Positions 44,083 to 51,967 are shown, counted from the first letter of the stretch. The stretch: 64,000 bases of DNA from Salinivirgaceae bacterium (GCA_017557785.1 JAFYYA010000086.1:1-64000), one strand, 5' to 3'. Made by a program: numbers and translations. The notes: a model not told the origin generated them from the sequence alone.

Positions 44083-44742
44083 ATGGATTACAACACAAAC
44101 CGAAAGAAATTGGAATTGCCGGAATACGGCCGTAATGTGCAGAACATGGTGGGCATCATCAAAAACACGCCCGACCGCGCCGAGCGTAACCGCTTGGCAA
44201 AGAGCACTGTACAACTGATGGAAAACATGAATCCGCAGTTGCGCGACGTGGCCGACTACAAGCACAAACTGTGGGACCATCTGGCTGTGATTGCCGATTT
44301 CGATTTGGACATTGATTCGCCGTATCCGTTGCCAACGCAGGCCGAGATTCATCAGAAGCCAATGAAAATGAAGTACAGCAATCCTGATGAAATCCGCTTC
44401 AAACACTATGGCAAGATTTTGGAAGACATGGTGCGCAAAGCCACTCAATACCCCGAAGGTGAAGAGAGAAACGCGCTCATCGCCACCATCGCCAATCAGA
44501 TGAAAAAATCGTTCCTGACCTGGAACCGCGAGACCGTTTCTGATGACGTGATTTTTGCCGACTTGCTTGCCATTGCCTGCAACCGTATTTCTATCCCCGA
44601 AGGGTTGAAACTGAAAGACTCGCGCGAATTGCTGCGTCAGCAGGCTATGGCATCAACAGGTGCCGCCGCCAACAACAGCAAGAAGCACAAAGGGAAAAAG
44701 CAGCAGGCCAAGAAAAAACAGAAACACGCTGCGGCCAAGTAA
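44083..44742 (+). CDS. DUF4290 protein
   Basis: A 219-residue protein. It starts MDYNTNRKKLELPEYGRNVQ, the conserved opening of DUF4290. A mostly helical core of 175 residues has DIDSPYPLPTQAE, and a Lys/Ala/Gln-rich tail (KKHKGKKQQAKKKQKHAAAK) suggests nucleic-acid or ribosome contact. The family is restricted to Bacteroidota and has no known role. It is convergent with tcdA. Confidence 0.88.
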   Translation: MDYNTNRKKLELPEYGRNVQNMVGIIKNTPDRAERNRLAKSTVQLMENMNPQLRDVADYKHKLWDHLAVIADFDLDIDSPYPLPTQAEIHQKPMKMKYSNPDEIRFKHYGKILEDMVRKATQYPEGEERNALIATIANQMKKSFLTWNRETVSDDVIFADLLAIACNRISIPEGLKLKDSRELLRQQAMASTGAAANNSKKHKGKKQQAKKKQKHAAAK

Positions 44743-44779
44743 TACGGTTTTTGCAAAGATTGTCAGGACGTTTCCGGCC

Positions 44780-45502
44780 TTACCCTAATTCCGCCAAATC
44801 GCGGATAACCTTCGACGCACAGTAGATTCCGAACAGCGCCGGCATGTACGATATGGTGCCGACTGTCGATTTTTTGTTCTCTTCGTCGTCAACTTCAACA
44901 ACCGCGGCCTTGTCGGTCAGTTCGGTTGAGAAAACCACCGTCAGACCTTTGTCGATTCCCTTGCGGTGCAAGCGTTTGCGTATCGAGCGTGCAAGTTTGC
45001 AGTTGAAGGTTTTGCTGATGTCGGCAATTTGCAGTTTGGTGGGGTCGGTTTTGCCGCCAGAACCCATGCTGCTTATGATTGGCAGCCCCCTTTGAATGCA
45101 GTGGTAAATCAGAAATACTTTCGGCGATAGCGTGTCGATGGCGTCAACCACATAATCGTATTTGTTTTCAAGAAGTTGCACCATCCGCTCATCGCGAATG
45201 AACTCGTTAACAACCGTCAGGTCGATGTCGGGATTGATGTCGCGCAGACGGGCTGCCATAACTTCAGTTTTAGGCTTGCCAACCTGGCTGTGCAATGCTG
45301 GTAACTGTCTGTTGATGTTTGAGTTGCTTACCGTATCACCATCAACAATCGTCATTCGGCCAACACCGGCGCGGGCAATCATCTCGGCCGCGTAGGCGCC
45401 CACACCGCCCAATCCAACCACCAGAACGTGCTTCTGGCGCAGACGTTCAATTTTATCGCTGCCAAGCAAAAGTTCGGTCCGCTCTAACCAACTGTTGTCC
45501 AT
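44780..45502 (-). CDS. tcdA: tRNA threonylcarbamoyladenosine dehydratase
   Basis: A 240-residue E1-like enzyme that converts t6A37 of tRNA to the cyclic form ct6A. The ATP site is VLVVGLGGVGAYAAEMIARAG followed by IVDGDTVSNSNINRQLPAL. The DAIDTLSPKVFLIYHC segment and SSMGSGGKTDPTKL are family marks. The upstream tatD reading frame overlaps its start by 19 bases, so it is the last gene of a thioesterase-tatD-tcdA operon. The sequence is intact. Confidence 0.95.
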   Translation of the reverse strand: MDNSWLERTELLLGSDKIERLRQKHVLVVGLGGVGAYAAEMIARAGVGRMTIVDGDTVSNSNINRQLPALHSQVGKPKTEVMAARLRDINPDIDLTVVNEFIRDERMVQLLENKYDYVVDAIDTLSPKVFLIYHCIQRGLPIISSMGSGGKTDPTKLQIADISKTFNCKLARSIRKRLHRKGIDKGLTVVFSTELTDKAAVVEVDDEENKKSTVGTISYMPALFGIYCASKVIRDLAELG

Positions 45503-46146
45503 CTGTTGCCGAATATTTGTGTCAAATTATTGAAAATAATTGCTTTAAGTTCGTCAACGCTGATGCGTTTCAAACCAGCCGCAAAGGTATAAATATCGCT
45601 GATATCCAACTGTTTTGTGTCGGTTTCCAAGAATATGCAATCGTTTGGAACGTTTGCATAAACGCTCTGCAACTTGCTGTCGGAAAGCAGTTTGTGACCA
45701 AATGAGAGTTTTGCGCCGTGAGTCAGAAGTTGTGAGGCAGTTGTTTCATTTCCGCTGAAACCATGAAAAATCATCGGCACACATGGCTTTTGGCGAATAA
45801 TCTGCAGAAAGTCGGAATAGGCTCGCACACAATGAATTATCACAGGCAGATGGTGTCGTTTTGCAATGTCGAGTTGCTGCTCTAAAACGCTAGTTTGCAG
45901 ACTAATATCGGTGCTGATGGCGCGGTCGATACCAATTTCGCCAACGGCGGCCAGCGTGCCGCTCTGGCACAGGGTTTCAATCGCGTCAAGCGTTTTCTGA
46001 TGGTCGCATTTGCCCACATTCCATGGGTGCAAACCTGCCGATGCAAACGTTGCACAAGGCGTTGCACTGATGTCATCAATGTTGACAAGTTCAATGCCCG
46101 CGCCCGTTTCGGCGTGAGTGTGGATGTTGACAAACGGCGTCGTCAT
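45484..46146 (-). CDS. TatD-family metal-dependent hydrolase
   Basis: A 220-residue TIM-barrel hydrolase of the amidohydrolase superfamily. It contains the metal motif NIHTHAE, the AVGEIGID glutamate, IIHCVRAYSDFL, FHGFSG and FLETDTKQ. It is shorter than E. coli TatD and the third metal loop is compact. TatD proteins act as 3'-5' exonucleases on DNA in vitro. The start codon overlaps the stop of the thioesterase gene by one base, and its end overlaps tcdA by 19. Confidence 0.92.
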   Translation of the reverse strand: MTTPFVNIHTHAETGAGIELVNIDDISATPCATFASAGLHPWNVGKCDHQKTLDAIETLCQSGTLAAVGEIGIDRAISTDISLQTSVLEQQLDIAKRHHLPVIIHCVRAYSDFLQIIRQKPCVPMIFHGFSGNETTASQLLTHGAKLSFGHKLLSDSKLQSVYANVPNDCIFLETDTKQLDISDIYTFAAGLKRISVDELKAIIFNNLTQIFGNRWTTVG

Positions 46147-46541
46147 CAGTCGAAATACTTGTCGAGTTCGGGTGCACGCGACAGTTTGCCGTCGACGGTT
46201 ACCACCGTTGTGATGGTGGCATCGGCGCAGACCTGGCGTTCGGGCAGCAGCAGTATCTTCTGGTGGAACAGCATTTTAAAGCCGTCGCGTTCGGCGGTTG
46301 TGGTCACCACAAACTCATCGCGGCTGCGCAGCGGACGTTTGTAGCGAATGTCGACGCGGGCCACAACCACGTAGATGTTCTTCTCGACAAGTTCGGCAAA
46401 ACTGATGCCGCGCTCAATGCACATCTCGTGGCGCGCGTGTTCAAAATAGTGCTGGTAGTTGGCGTTGTTCACAATGCCTTCCATATCGCATTCGTAGTCG
46501 CGAACCTTCATCTGCAGTTCGTGTGTCTTATTGTTTTCCAT
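46146..46541 (-). CDS. Acyl-CoA thioesterase (hotdog fold, YbgC/4HBT-like)
   Basis: A 131-residue single hotdog domain. The active-site region is VRDYECDMEGIVNNANYQHY followed by FEHARHEMC, with the catalytic Asp in MEGIVNN replaced by the family's usual pattern for YbgC relatives. ADATITTVVTVDGKL and RPLRSRDEFVV are typical. The substrate is a small or medium acyl-CoA. The physiological role is uncertain; Tol-Pal-linked YbgC is one option, but no tol genes are here. It is the first gene of an operon with tatD and tcdA. Confidence 0.9.
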   Translation of the reverse strand: MENNKTHELQMKVRDYECDMEGIVNNANYQHYFEHARHEMCIERGISFAELVEKNIYVVVARVDIRYKRPLRSRDEFVVTTTAERDGFKMLFHQKILLLPERQVCADATITTVVTVDGKLSRAPELDKYFD

Positions 46542-46677
46542 TGTTTTAAACGAGTTTCTGTATAAAAAATCAGCGCAAATTTAATTTTTTTGGGCTATCG
46601 TTTGCAATCGCGTAAAAGTCTGTTTTTTAAAGAAATGAGTTTTAATATTATTGTTAAATAGAACTACGCAAACGTTA

Positions 46678-46699
46678 GCCTAAAAACTGATTTTTAGGC
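46678..46699. promoter_or_regulatory. 22-bp perfect palindrome upstream of the small-RNA promoter
   Basis: GCCTAAAAA (46678-46686) with TTTTTAGGC (46691-46699) around CTGA. It ends 20 bases before TATCTTTG (46719). It could be an operator for the unit at 46733 or a short terminator read in either direction. Confidence 0.6.
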
Positions 46700-46718
46700 A
46701 GTTGCGGTAAACGGGTTT

Positions 46719-46726
46719 ATCTTTGC
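46719..46726 (+). promoter_or_regulatory. Promoter -7 element of a candidate small RNA
   Basis: TATCTTTG fits TAnnTTTG in the divergent direction from the thioesterase gene. No ORF lies between it and the terminator at 46800-46831. Confidence 0.6.
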
Positions 46727-46732
46727 ATCGCA

Positions 46733-46831
46733 ATCGGGAAGAAAAAGTAACCGATTAGCAAAAAAGAGTTTAGTGGTTATTACGTGGTATTAGTTGTGGG
46801 CGAGTTTGCTGAGAAGCGGCTCGCTTTTTTT
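46733..46831 (+). ncRNA. Candidate small noncoding RNA, about 100 nt
   Basis: A transcription unit defined by a -7 element (46719-46726) and a rho-independent terminator (46800-46831). The span contains no ATG at all. The predicted 5' part forms a stem AATCGG (46732-46737) with CCGATT (46751-46756) around an A-rich loop. The terminator has GCGAG with CTCGC, an inner GCT/AGC and a GAGA tetraloop, then seven T. The family is unknown. It does not look like 6S RNA, tmRNA, SRP RNA or RNase P RNA, which are larger. The exact start is inferred from promoter spacing. Confidence 0.55.
46800..46831 (+). terminator. Terminator of the candidate small RNA
   Basis: Stem GCGAG (46800-46804) with CTCGC (46820-46824), inner GCT/AGC with GAGA loop, then TTTTTTT (46825-46831). 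Confidence 0.75.
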
Positions 46832-46844
46832 GTCTGTCAGTCAA

Positions 46845-47216
46845 TTATTTATCAAAAAACATCATTTTGATTCCAACGGCAAAAAGAAGCACGGCAAAGC
46901 ATTTCTTAACCACGTGCTCGGGCAGGCCGATGGCGATTTTTGAAGAGAAATAACTTCCAATCATGAATGCGCACATTATTATTAGTGCGGCCTTCACGTC
47001 GACAAATCCGGCTTTGTAGTAATTGATTACGGCAAAAATACTGACTGGCGGCAGCATGATTGCAAGGCTGGTGGCAACTGATTGCTGCTGAGTGAACCCC
47101 AAAAGATAGACCATGGCCGGAACCATAATGATTCCGCCGCCGATTCCTAAAATACCTGACACTATGCCGGTTATAATTCCGACCAAAATCAGTGCTATGA
47201 ACATACCAGTTGACAT
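46845..47216 (-). CDS. TauE/SafE family membrane protein, half-size
   Basis: A 123-residue protein with four hydrophobic helices. It starts MSTGMFIALILVGIITGIVS and carries the motif GILGIGGGIIMVPAMVYLLG and then SVATSLAIMLPPVS. This equals one of the two homologous halves of full TauE/SafE exporters (about 250 residues), so it probably works as a dimer. Transport of sulfite or other organosulfur anions is known for some relatives; the substrate here is unknown. Its promoter (minus TATATTTG, 47234-47241) lies 17 bases upstream of the ATG. Confidence 0.9.
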   Translation of the reverse strand: MSTGMFIALILVGIITGIVSGILGIGGGIIMVPAMVYLLGFTQQQSVATSLAIMLPPVSIFAVINYYKAGFVDVKAALIIMCAFMIGSYFSSKIAIGLPEHVVKKCFAVLLFAVGIKMMFFDK

Positions 47217-47233
47217 GACTTTACATTTTTTTG

Positions 47234-47241
47234 CAAATATA
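47234..47241 (-). promoter_or_regulatory. Promoter -7 element of the TauE/SafE gene
   Basis: Minus-strand TATATTTG (CAAATATA on +), divergent from the promoter of the next + gene. Confidence 0.55.
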
Positions 47242-47315
47242 CCTTTTTGATACATAAATGGGTGAGCGAAAATTCGGGTTCCAATACTTGTGCGGCAATC
47301 ATCGGCAACTTTTTC

Positions 47316-47323
47316 TACATTTG
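47316..47323 (+). promoter_or_regulatory. Promoter -7 element of a probably leaderless gene
   Basis: TACATTTG ends 4 bases before the ATG at 47328, so with normal spacing the transcript would begin at or within the start codon. Confidence 0.5.
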
Positions 47324-47327
47324 TGCT

Positions 47328-48128
47328 ATGGAAACGAACAAAACCGTCATCAGTTTGCGCTTGAAAATAGCGATTGTCCTGCTGGCAATGGTCATGCCGG
47401 TGGTGGGCGCTGTGTCGGGCTGGTATTACGCCTTTCTGATTGAAGAGTCGGACTATCCGTATCTGGTTGCATTAGCCTGTTTTGGCGTCGGGTTGCTGCT
47501 CGATGTGGTTTGCTACTACGGCGGTGTGTTCAGTTTTGTGTTCTACAAACTGCCTATTCCGCTTGTGCTGTCGGTGGCGTCGTATGCCGCTGCATCGTTT
47601 GTGACATCGTGGAAAATGGCACTTTGCGCCGCCATCATCGGGGCATTCTTCGGCATTGTTTTCGACAATGTTCTGCTCATCGACAAACCGTTCTATCTGG
47701 CACGGAAAAGAGTCTTGGTCATAGTCTATATGTTGTTGTCATTCATTCTTTTGGGTGTGATGATAGGCGTGCCGGTCTCGAACTTCCTGCTCGGAATATT
47801 GGCCGGCAACTACTACTCGCTGCGCTATGAAGGCGCGGTGGTGAGCAAGGAACGTCTGCGGCGCAATCTGTTCAACATGAGCATCTTCACCACTTTGGTG
47901 CTTCTGCTTTTCGAGTTGATGTTCGGTTGGCTCATGTGGCAGGATTCAACGAATATTATTGATTATCTGTATCAGACAACAGGTTGGCAGATGTCACCCG
48001 GACTGTTTCTGATTATGATTTTCGGTTTTGGCTCACTGGCAGTGGTGGTTCAGTTCCTGATAACCTATTACACCGGCCGCACAATGTTGCGCTATCGCAA
48101 AATCAAATACCGCAACGCCATATTATAA
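47328..48128 (+). CDS. Hypothetical membrane protein
   Basis: A 266-residue protein with about seven hydrophobic segments (for example IAIVLLAMVMPVVGAVSGWYY, LVALACFGVGLLLDVVCYY, VIVYMLLSFILLGVMIGVP and LFLIMIFGFGSLAVVVQFLI). The start METNKTV is chosen because the frame upstream of it overlaps the divergent promoter region. I do not recognise the family. Charged loops (ARKR, KERLRRN) suggest an inside-positive topology. The very short distance from promoter to start suggests a leaderless message. Confidence 0.65.
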   Translation: METNKTVISLRLKIAIVLLAMVMPVVGAVSGWYYAFLIEESDYPYLVALACFGVGLLLDVVCYYGGVFSFVFYKLPIPLVLSVASYAAASFVTSWKMALCAAIIGAFFGIVFDNVLLIDKPFYLARKRVLVIVYMLLSFILLGVMIGVPVSNFLLGILAGNYYSLRYEGAVVSKERLRRNLFNMSIFTTLVLLLFELMFGWLMWQDSTNIIDYLYQTTGWQMSPGLFLIMIFGFGSLAVVVQFLITYYTGRTMLRYRKIKYRNAIL

Positions 48129-48196
48129 TATGTGCGAATTGGACAAAAATGCGGCGCAAAACAAAAAATGCGCAACAATTATCAGCGGTGCCTTAT

Positions 48197-48204
48197 TATC
48201 TTTG
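48197..48204 (+). promoter_or_regulatory. Promoter -7 element of the DUF5715 and serB genes
   Basis: TATCTTTG, 21 bases before the ATG at 48226. The serB gene follows 15 bases after this gene and lacks a separate element. Confidence 0.55.
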
Positions 48205-48225
48205 CCCCGCAACAATTAGAACAAA

Positions 48226-48948
48226 ATGGCAGGACAAACAAAAAAATCGGGCAAAAGACGCATCGCATGGAAACGTGTGTTGCCACTGATACTCATACCC
48301 ACGCTTATTGTGATTGCCATCAAAAAACTACCCGACGCCTTCCATCACCGCAAGTCGATTGACGAAGTGGCTGTGGCCGAACTTTCGGCAAAAGAGGTTA
48401 GGGCTTTGCGCCGATACAACAACGAGTACCATCTTGAGGTTGCCCGCGCCAATGGCATCGACCGGCCGTTCAAGAACCATCAGCATCTGCTCAATGACAA
48501 ATACGAGTACATTGTAAAATATGGTTTGCGCGAGGTGCACGATTGCAAATACTACGAGGTGCCGGCGCTCACATATTCAATGCCTTATCTGAAAAAAGAA
48601 GCCGTTGATTTTCTCGACGAGTTGGGCCGCAGATTTTTTAAATCGCTGAAAGACCTTGATGTACAGGAATATAGGTTCCAACTTTCGTCGGTGTTGCGTA
48701 CCGAGGCCGACCAGCATGGTCTGCGCAAAGAGAACATAAACGCCACACAAAACAAGACATCGCACTATTTCGGACTCTCGTTCGACATCGCACAAACATG
48801 TTTCTATCCCAAAGGAGAGTCGGAACCAGTCTACTCGTACCGTCTGCGAAACCTGCTGCTTCGAACCCTGATTGAGATGCAGGATGAAGGGCGCTGCTAC
48901 GTGATACTCGAGACGCAGACGAAGTGCATCCATGTAACCGTTCGCTAA
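48226..48948 (+). CDS. DUF5715 protein, peptidase-M15-like
   Basis: A 240-residue protein with an N-terminal basic anchor and one transmembrane segment (RVLPLILIPTLIVIAIKKL) and a soluble domain. The C-terminal half has SSVLRTEADQHGLR and SHYFGLSFDIAQTCF, resembling the SxHxxGxAxD zinc motif of M15/hedgehog-type peptidases, though one zinc histidine position is altered. The family is DUF5715. It is likely periplasmic and membrane-tethered, possibly acting on peptidoglycan. It is 15 bases ahead of serB, so co-transcribed. Confidence 0.82.
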   Translation: MAGQTKKSGKRRIAWKRVLPLILIPTLIVIAIKKLPDAFHHRKSIDEVAVAELSAKEVRALRRYNNEYHLEVARANGIDRPFKNHQHLLNDKYEYIVKYGLREVHDCKYYEVPALTYSMPYLKKEAVDFLDELGRRFFKSLKDLDVQEYRFQLSSVLRTEADQHGLRKENINATQNKTSHYFGLSFDIAQTCFYPKGESEPVYSYRLRNLLLRTLIEMQDEGRCYVILETQTKCIHVTVR

Positions 48949-48963
48949 TATTTTTGATTCAAT

Positions 48964-50187
48964 ATGAAAAAGAAGAAAGAAATCATCCTGATGAACGTCA
49001 ACGGCCCCGATAAGCCGGGTCAAACTGCTTCATTGACAAATATTTTGATGCAGTACGATGTCAATATTCTCGACATTGGCCAGTCGGTCATCCACGACGA
49101 TTTGAATCTCGGGATAATGTTCGAAGTTCCGGAAGAGGCCGGCTCGTCGCCAGTTTTGAAAGATATCTTGTTCAAAGCCTATGAGTTGGGTGTTAATGTC
49201 AAATTCACGGTCATTCCGGCCGAGCAGTATACTGAGTGGGTTGCGCATCAAGGCAAGGCTCGCTACATTGTCACCATCATCTCGCACAAACTCAAGGCCG
49301 CGCATCTGGCCAAAGTGACGTCGGTGATCGCCGAACAAGGGCTTAACATCGATGCCATCAGCCGTTTGTCGGGCCGCCCGCCGATTGAGGACGCTGAGCC
49401 GCAGTCGAAGGCCGTGGTCGAGATCTCGGTGCGCGGTGTGCCCGTCGACCTGAAAAAGATGAAATCTGACTTCATGCGGATTTCGGCTGAGAGCAGTCTC
49501 GACATTGCTTTCCAGGAAGATAACGTATTCCGCCGCAACCGCCGCCTGATCTGTTTCGATATGGACTCGACACTCATCCAGACCGAAGTGATCGACGAAC
49601 TGGCACGACGTGCCGGTGTGGGCGACCAGGTGAGCGCCATCACCGCTTCGGCAATGCGCGGCGAGATCGACTTCCGACAGAGTTTCCTGCGGCGCATCTC
49701 GCTGCTCAAAGGACTTGACGAGAGTGTAATGAAAGAAATTGCTGAAAATCTGCCCATTACCGATGGCGCTGAGCGGCTTTTCAAAACGCTGAAGCGTTAC
49801 GGTTACCGCACAGCCATCTTGTCGGGCGGGTTCACATATTTTGGTAACTATCTGAAAAACAAGTTGGATATCGACTATGTGTTTGCCAATGAACTTGAGA
49901 TTGTCGATGGCAAACTCACTGGCAACAACGTCGGCGACATTGTTGACGGTTCGCGCAAGGCCGAGATTCTGAAACTGCTGGCTTTCAAAGAGGACATTCA
50001 TCTTGAACAGGTGATTGCCGTAGGCGATGGTGCCAACGATCTGCCAATGCTTCAACTTGCCGGATTGGGCATTGCCTTCCACGCCAAACCAAAGGTAAAG
50101 GAATCGGCCCAACACTCAATTTCGGCCGGTGGCCTTGATTCAATCCTTTATTTCTTAGGGTTTCGCGACCGCGACATCAACCAATAG
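48964..50187 (+). CDS. serB: Phosphoserine phosphatase with N-terminal ACT domains
   Basis: A 407-residue HAD-superfamily enzyme that makes serine from phosphoserine. Residues 1-90 and 95-180 are ACT-like regulatory domains (LMNVNGPDKPGQTASLTNIL; YIVTIISHKLKAAHLAKVT). The catalytic motif DMDST (Asp199, Asp201) is followed by a cap with ELARRAGVGDQV, then ILSGGFT, and VGDGANDLPML with the second metal Asp. The double-ACT arrangement is usual for this lineage. The C-terminus is intact and a terminator follows. Confidence 0.96.
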   Translation: MKKKKEIILMNVNGPDKPGQTASLTNILMQYDVNILDIGQSVIHDDLNLGIMFEVPEEAGSSPVLKDILFKAYELGVNVKFTVIPAEQYTEWVAHQGKARYIVTIISHKLKAAHLAKVTSVIAEQGLNIDAISRLSGRPPIEDAEPQSKAVVEISVRGVPVDLKKMKSDFMRISAESSLDIAFQEDNVFRRNRRLICFDMDSTLIQTEVIDELARRAGVGDQVSAITASAMRGEIDFRQSFLRRISLLKGLDESVMKEIAENLPITDGAERLFKTLKRYGYRTAILSGGFTYFGNYLKNKLDIDYVFANELEIVDGKLTGNNVGDIVDGSRKAEILKLLAFKEDIHLEQVIAVGDGANDLPMLQLAGLGIAFHAKPKVKESAQHSISAGGLDSILYFLGFRDRDINQ

Positions 50188-50209
50188 CGCCTTTATTGCA
50201 GAAATTTGC

Positions 50210-50250
50210 GCGGGCAATGATGCTTTTTATGCAACATTGCCCGCTTTTTT
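50210..50250 (+). terminator. Terminator of serB
   Basis: Perfect 10-bp stem GCGGGCAATG (50210-50219) with CATTGCCCGC (50235-50244), then TTTTTT. Confidence 0.9.
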
Positions 50251-50298
50251 GCGCCATTTTTAAGAGAAAATCCGCTTTTTGCACAAATTTGCATAACA

Positions 50299-50463
50299 AT
50301 GCAAACGTTTTAAAAATCACCTTCAATCCTTTGCTACCACTAAATCTAAGCCTATTTTGGGTGAAAATGCAAAAATCTATGCATATCGTTTGCATTGATG
50401 TAAAATATTGTAAATCAATGCCAAAATTTTGAGCGTTGTGCAAAAATGAATTTTATGCAAACG
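50299..50463. promoter_or_regulatory. Cluster of three ATGCAAACG motifs
   Basis: ATGCAAACG is present at 50299-50307 and 50455-50463 on + and as its complement at 50387-50395. The last copy is part of an inverted pair ATGCAA-acg-TTGCAT (50455-50469), 37 bases before the -7 element of the secreted-protein gene. Confidence 0.5.
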
Positions 50464-50505
50464 TTGCATTAAAAATTGTCGGTACAACCGAATAAAAGTC
50501 CAACA

Positions 50506-50513
50506 TACTTTTG
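50506..50513 (+). promoter_or_regulatory. Promoter -7 element of the secreted two-domain protein
   Basis: TACTTTTG, 41 bases before the ATG at 50555. An imperfect -33 lies near 50476. Confidence 0.55.
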
Positions 50514-50554
50514 TCCCGAGAAAAAGAGATAAAGAACATTTAAAAGACTAAAAG

Positions 50555-51220
50555 ATGAAACTTTTAAACACAAATGAAGAGCGTCTGATGAGATCAGACT
50601 ACTTCGCAGCCTTAGTAAGTTTGATTGCTGCAGCACTTGTAATGCTGCCATTGCTTCTGTCGGCAAAAACAAAAACTGGCGAGAACGAGATGCCGGCAAA
50701 GGTAAAAATTGAGGACAGCCTTGCATTCCGCTATGTGACTTGCACCCGCGCTGCCATCATCTACACAGCAAACGACAACACCAAATGCAACCTTTGCATT
50801 GAAACGCTTGACGGCGACGTGCTCTACAACGAGGCCATCCGTACAACGGGTAAAAGCACCCGCGTGTTCGATTTCCTGAACCTTGAGGACGGCACTTACA
50901 AAGTGATTGCAAGAAAGAACGGCAAGAGCCTTGAGCGCGCCTTCACAATCAAAGGTGGCGAACTGGTTAAAGGCGGACGTGCTGTGGTTGACCCGATTTT
51001 CAAGGTTAACGGAACACGCGCAATCATCGAACTGCCGAACGAGCAACGTAAAGATGTTATCGTGAAGGTGCTTGACTCGAAAGGTGAAGAGCTCTATTCG
51101 ACAGTCGAGAACAAACCGGTTTTCAAGAATTTCGAGTTCGGAAAGGTTGACGCAGGTCTTTACACTGTGTATGTTGATGTTGACGGCGACGACTACAAGT
51201 TCGACTACAACAAGAAATAA
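50555..51220 (+). CDS. Secreted protein with two tandem Ig-like domains
   Basis: A 221-residue protein with a hydrophobic N-terminal segment (residues 16-36, LVSLIAAALVMLPLLLSA), acting as signal or anchor. Two related halves of about 75 residues follow: RAAIIYTANDNTKCNLCIETL ... EDGTYKVIARKNGK, and RAIIELPNEQRKDVIVKVLD ... DAGLYTVYVDVDGD. The matching order of strands and the shared GLYTV/GTYKV turn show an internal duplication, similar to the Ig/DUF3244-like modules of secreted Bacteroidales proteins. No function is known. It has its own promoter behind a cluster of repeated sites. Confidence 0.78.
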   Translation: MKLLNTNEERLMRSDYFAALVSLIAAALVMLPLLLSAKTKTGENEMPAKVKIEDSLAFRYVTCTRAAIIYTANDNTKCNLCIETLDGDVLYNEAIRTTGKSTRVFDFLNLEDGTYKVIARKNGKSLERAFTIKGGELVKGGRAVVDPIFKVNGTRAIIELPNEQRKDVIVKVLDSKGEELYSTVENKPVFKNFEFGKVDAGLYTVYVDVDGDDYKFDYNKK

Positions 51221-51258
51221 ACCGCAGCAAAACCGAGAAAAAACTACTGGCAACAGAG

Positions 51259-51320
51259 GCGAACCATAGGGGTTCGCACTCTACAAATGATGAGGATTCG
51301 ACAGACGAAATCCTTTTTTT
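51259..51320 (+). terminator. Double hairpin terminator of the secreted two-domain protein
   Basis: First hairpin GCGAACC (51259-51265) with GGTTCGC (51271-51277). Second hairpin GGATTCG (51294-51300) with CGAAATCC (51306-51313), one bulge, then a T run to 51320. Confidence 0.7.
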
Positions 51321-51418
51321 TGTTTATAGGGGTTTGTAATAAGTGAAGAGTAGGGTGGATTAACCGACATTCTTCAACTTTTTCCTTCTAGAGCAACATT
51401 GTTTTCGTAGAACTCACA

Positions 51419-51426
51419 TATATTTG
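51419..51426 (+). promoter_or_regulatory. Promoter -7 element of the DUF5606 gene
   Basis: TATATTTG, 25 bases before the ATG at 51452. Confidence 0.6.
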
Positions 51427-51451
51427 CGGCATAATTCAAAAGAAAAAAACG

Positions 51452-51883
51452 ATGAAAGAAATCTTATCAATTTCGGGATTCTCGGGCCTTTTCAAACTGG
51501 TTTCGAGCACCAAAAACGGCATTATTGTTGAAGATATTGAGACAAAGAAACGCATGCCGGCCTACTCAACATCGAAAGTCAGTTCGCTGCACGACATTGC
51601 GATTTTTAAAGATGATGGCGAGGAAGTGTCGCTGATCGAGGTTCTGAAAAGTATCGGCAAGAAAGAGAAAAATAAGGCTGCGATTGACCCTAAAACGGCT
51701 GACAACGAGAAGCTTAAGACTTATTTTGCTGAAATTCTGCCTAACTACGACCGCGAGCGCGTTTATGTTTCGCACATCAAAAAAGTGCTCACTTGGTACA
51801 ACCAGCTGCAGCGCTGCAACATGCTCGATGTCCTTGATGAGAAGGATGATGCCGAGCAAAGCGCTGAAGCCGAAAAGAAATAA
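51452..51883 (+). CDS. DUF5606 protein
   Basis: A 143-residue soluble protein that starts MKEILSISGFSGLFKLVSST, the highly conserved opening of DUF5606. A basic core (RMPAYSTSKVSSLHDIAIF), a helical region with YFAEILPNYDRERVYVSHIK and an acidic tail follow. The family is found across Bacteroidota and has no assigned role. A small beta-barrel like those in RNA-binding proteins is suspected from the first 60 residues, without proof. Confidence 0.88.
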   Translation: MKEILSISGFSGLFKLVSSTKNGIIVEDIETKKRMPAYSTSKVSSLHDIAIFKDDGEEVSLIEVLKSIGKKEKNKAAIDPKTADNEKLKTYFAEILPNYDRERVYVSHIKKVLTWYNQLQRCNMLDVLDEKDDAEQSAEAEKK

Positions 51884-51908
51884 TCAGAAATAGTTTCATC
51901 AAAATACG

Positions 51909-51934
51909 AAGCCGCCCGAAAGAGCGGCTTTTTT
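51909..51934 (+). terminator. Terminator of the DUF5606 gene
   Basis: AAGCCGC (51909-51915) with GCGGCTT (51924-51930), then a T run. Confidence 0.85.
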
Positions 51935-51967
51935 GTTGTTGACGTTTTCCCCTACCAGTCATAAAAA

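Larger units (their letters stand above)
50188..50554 (+). other. Intergenic region with a terminator and a cluster of ATGCAAACG sites
   Basis: It holds the serB terminator (50210-50250), three copies of ATGCAAACG (two direct, one inverted; see separate entry) and the TACTTTTG promoter element (50506-50513) of the next gene. No ORF with support is present. A 78-codon frame at 50196-50432 lacks a ribosome-binding site and coding-like composition. Confidence 0.6.

Noticed and set aside
49030..50115. A 361-codon minus-strand open frame opposite serB
   Set aside because: serB carries complete catalytic motifs in the + frame; the antisense frame is a codon-bias shadow.
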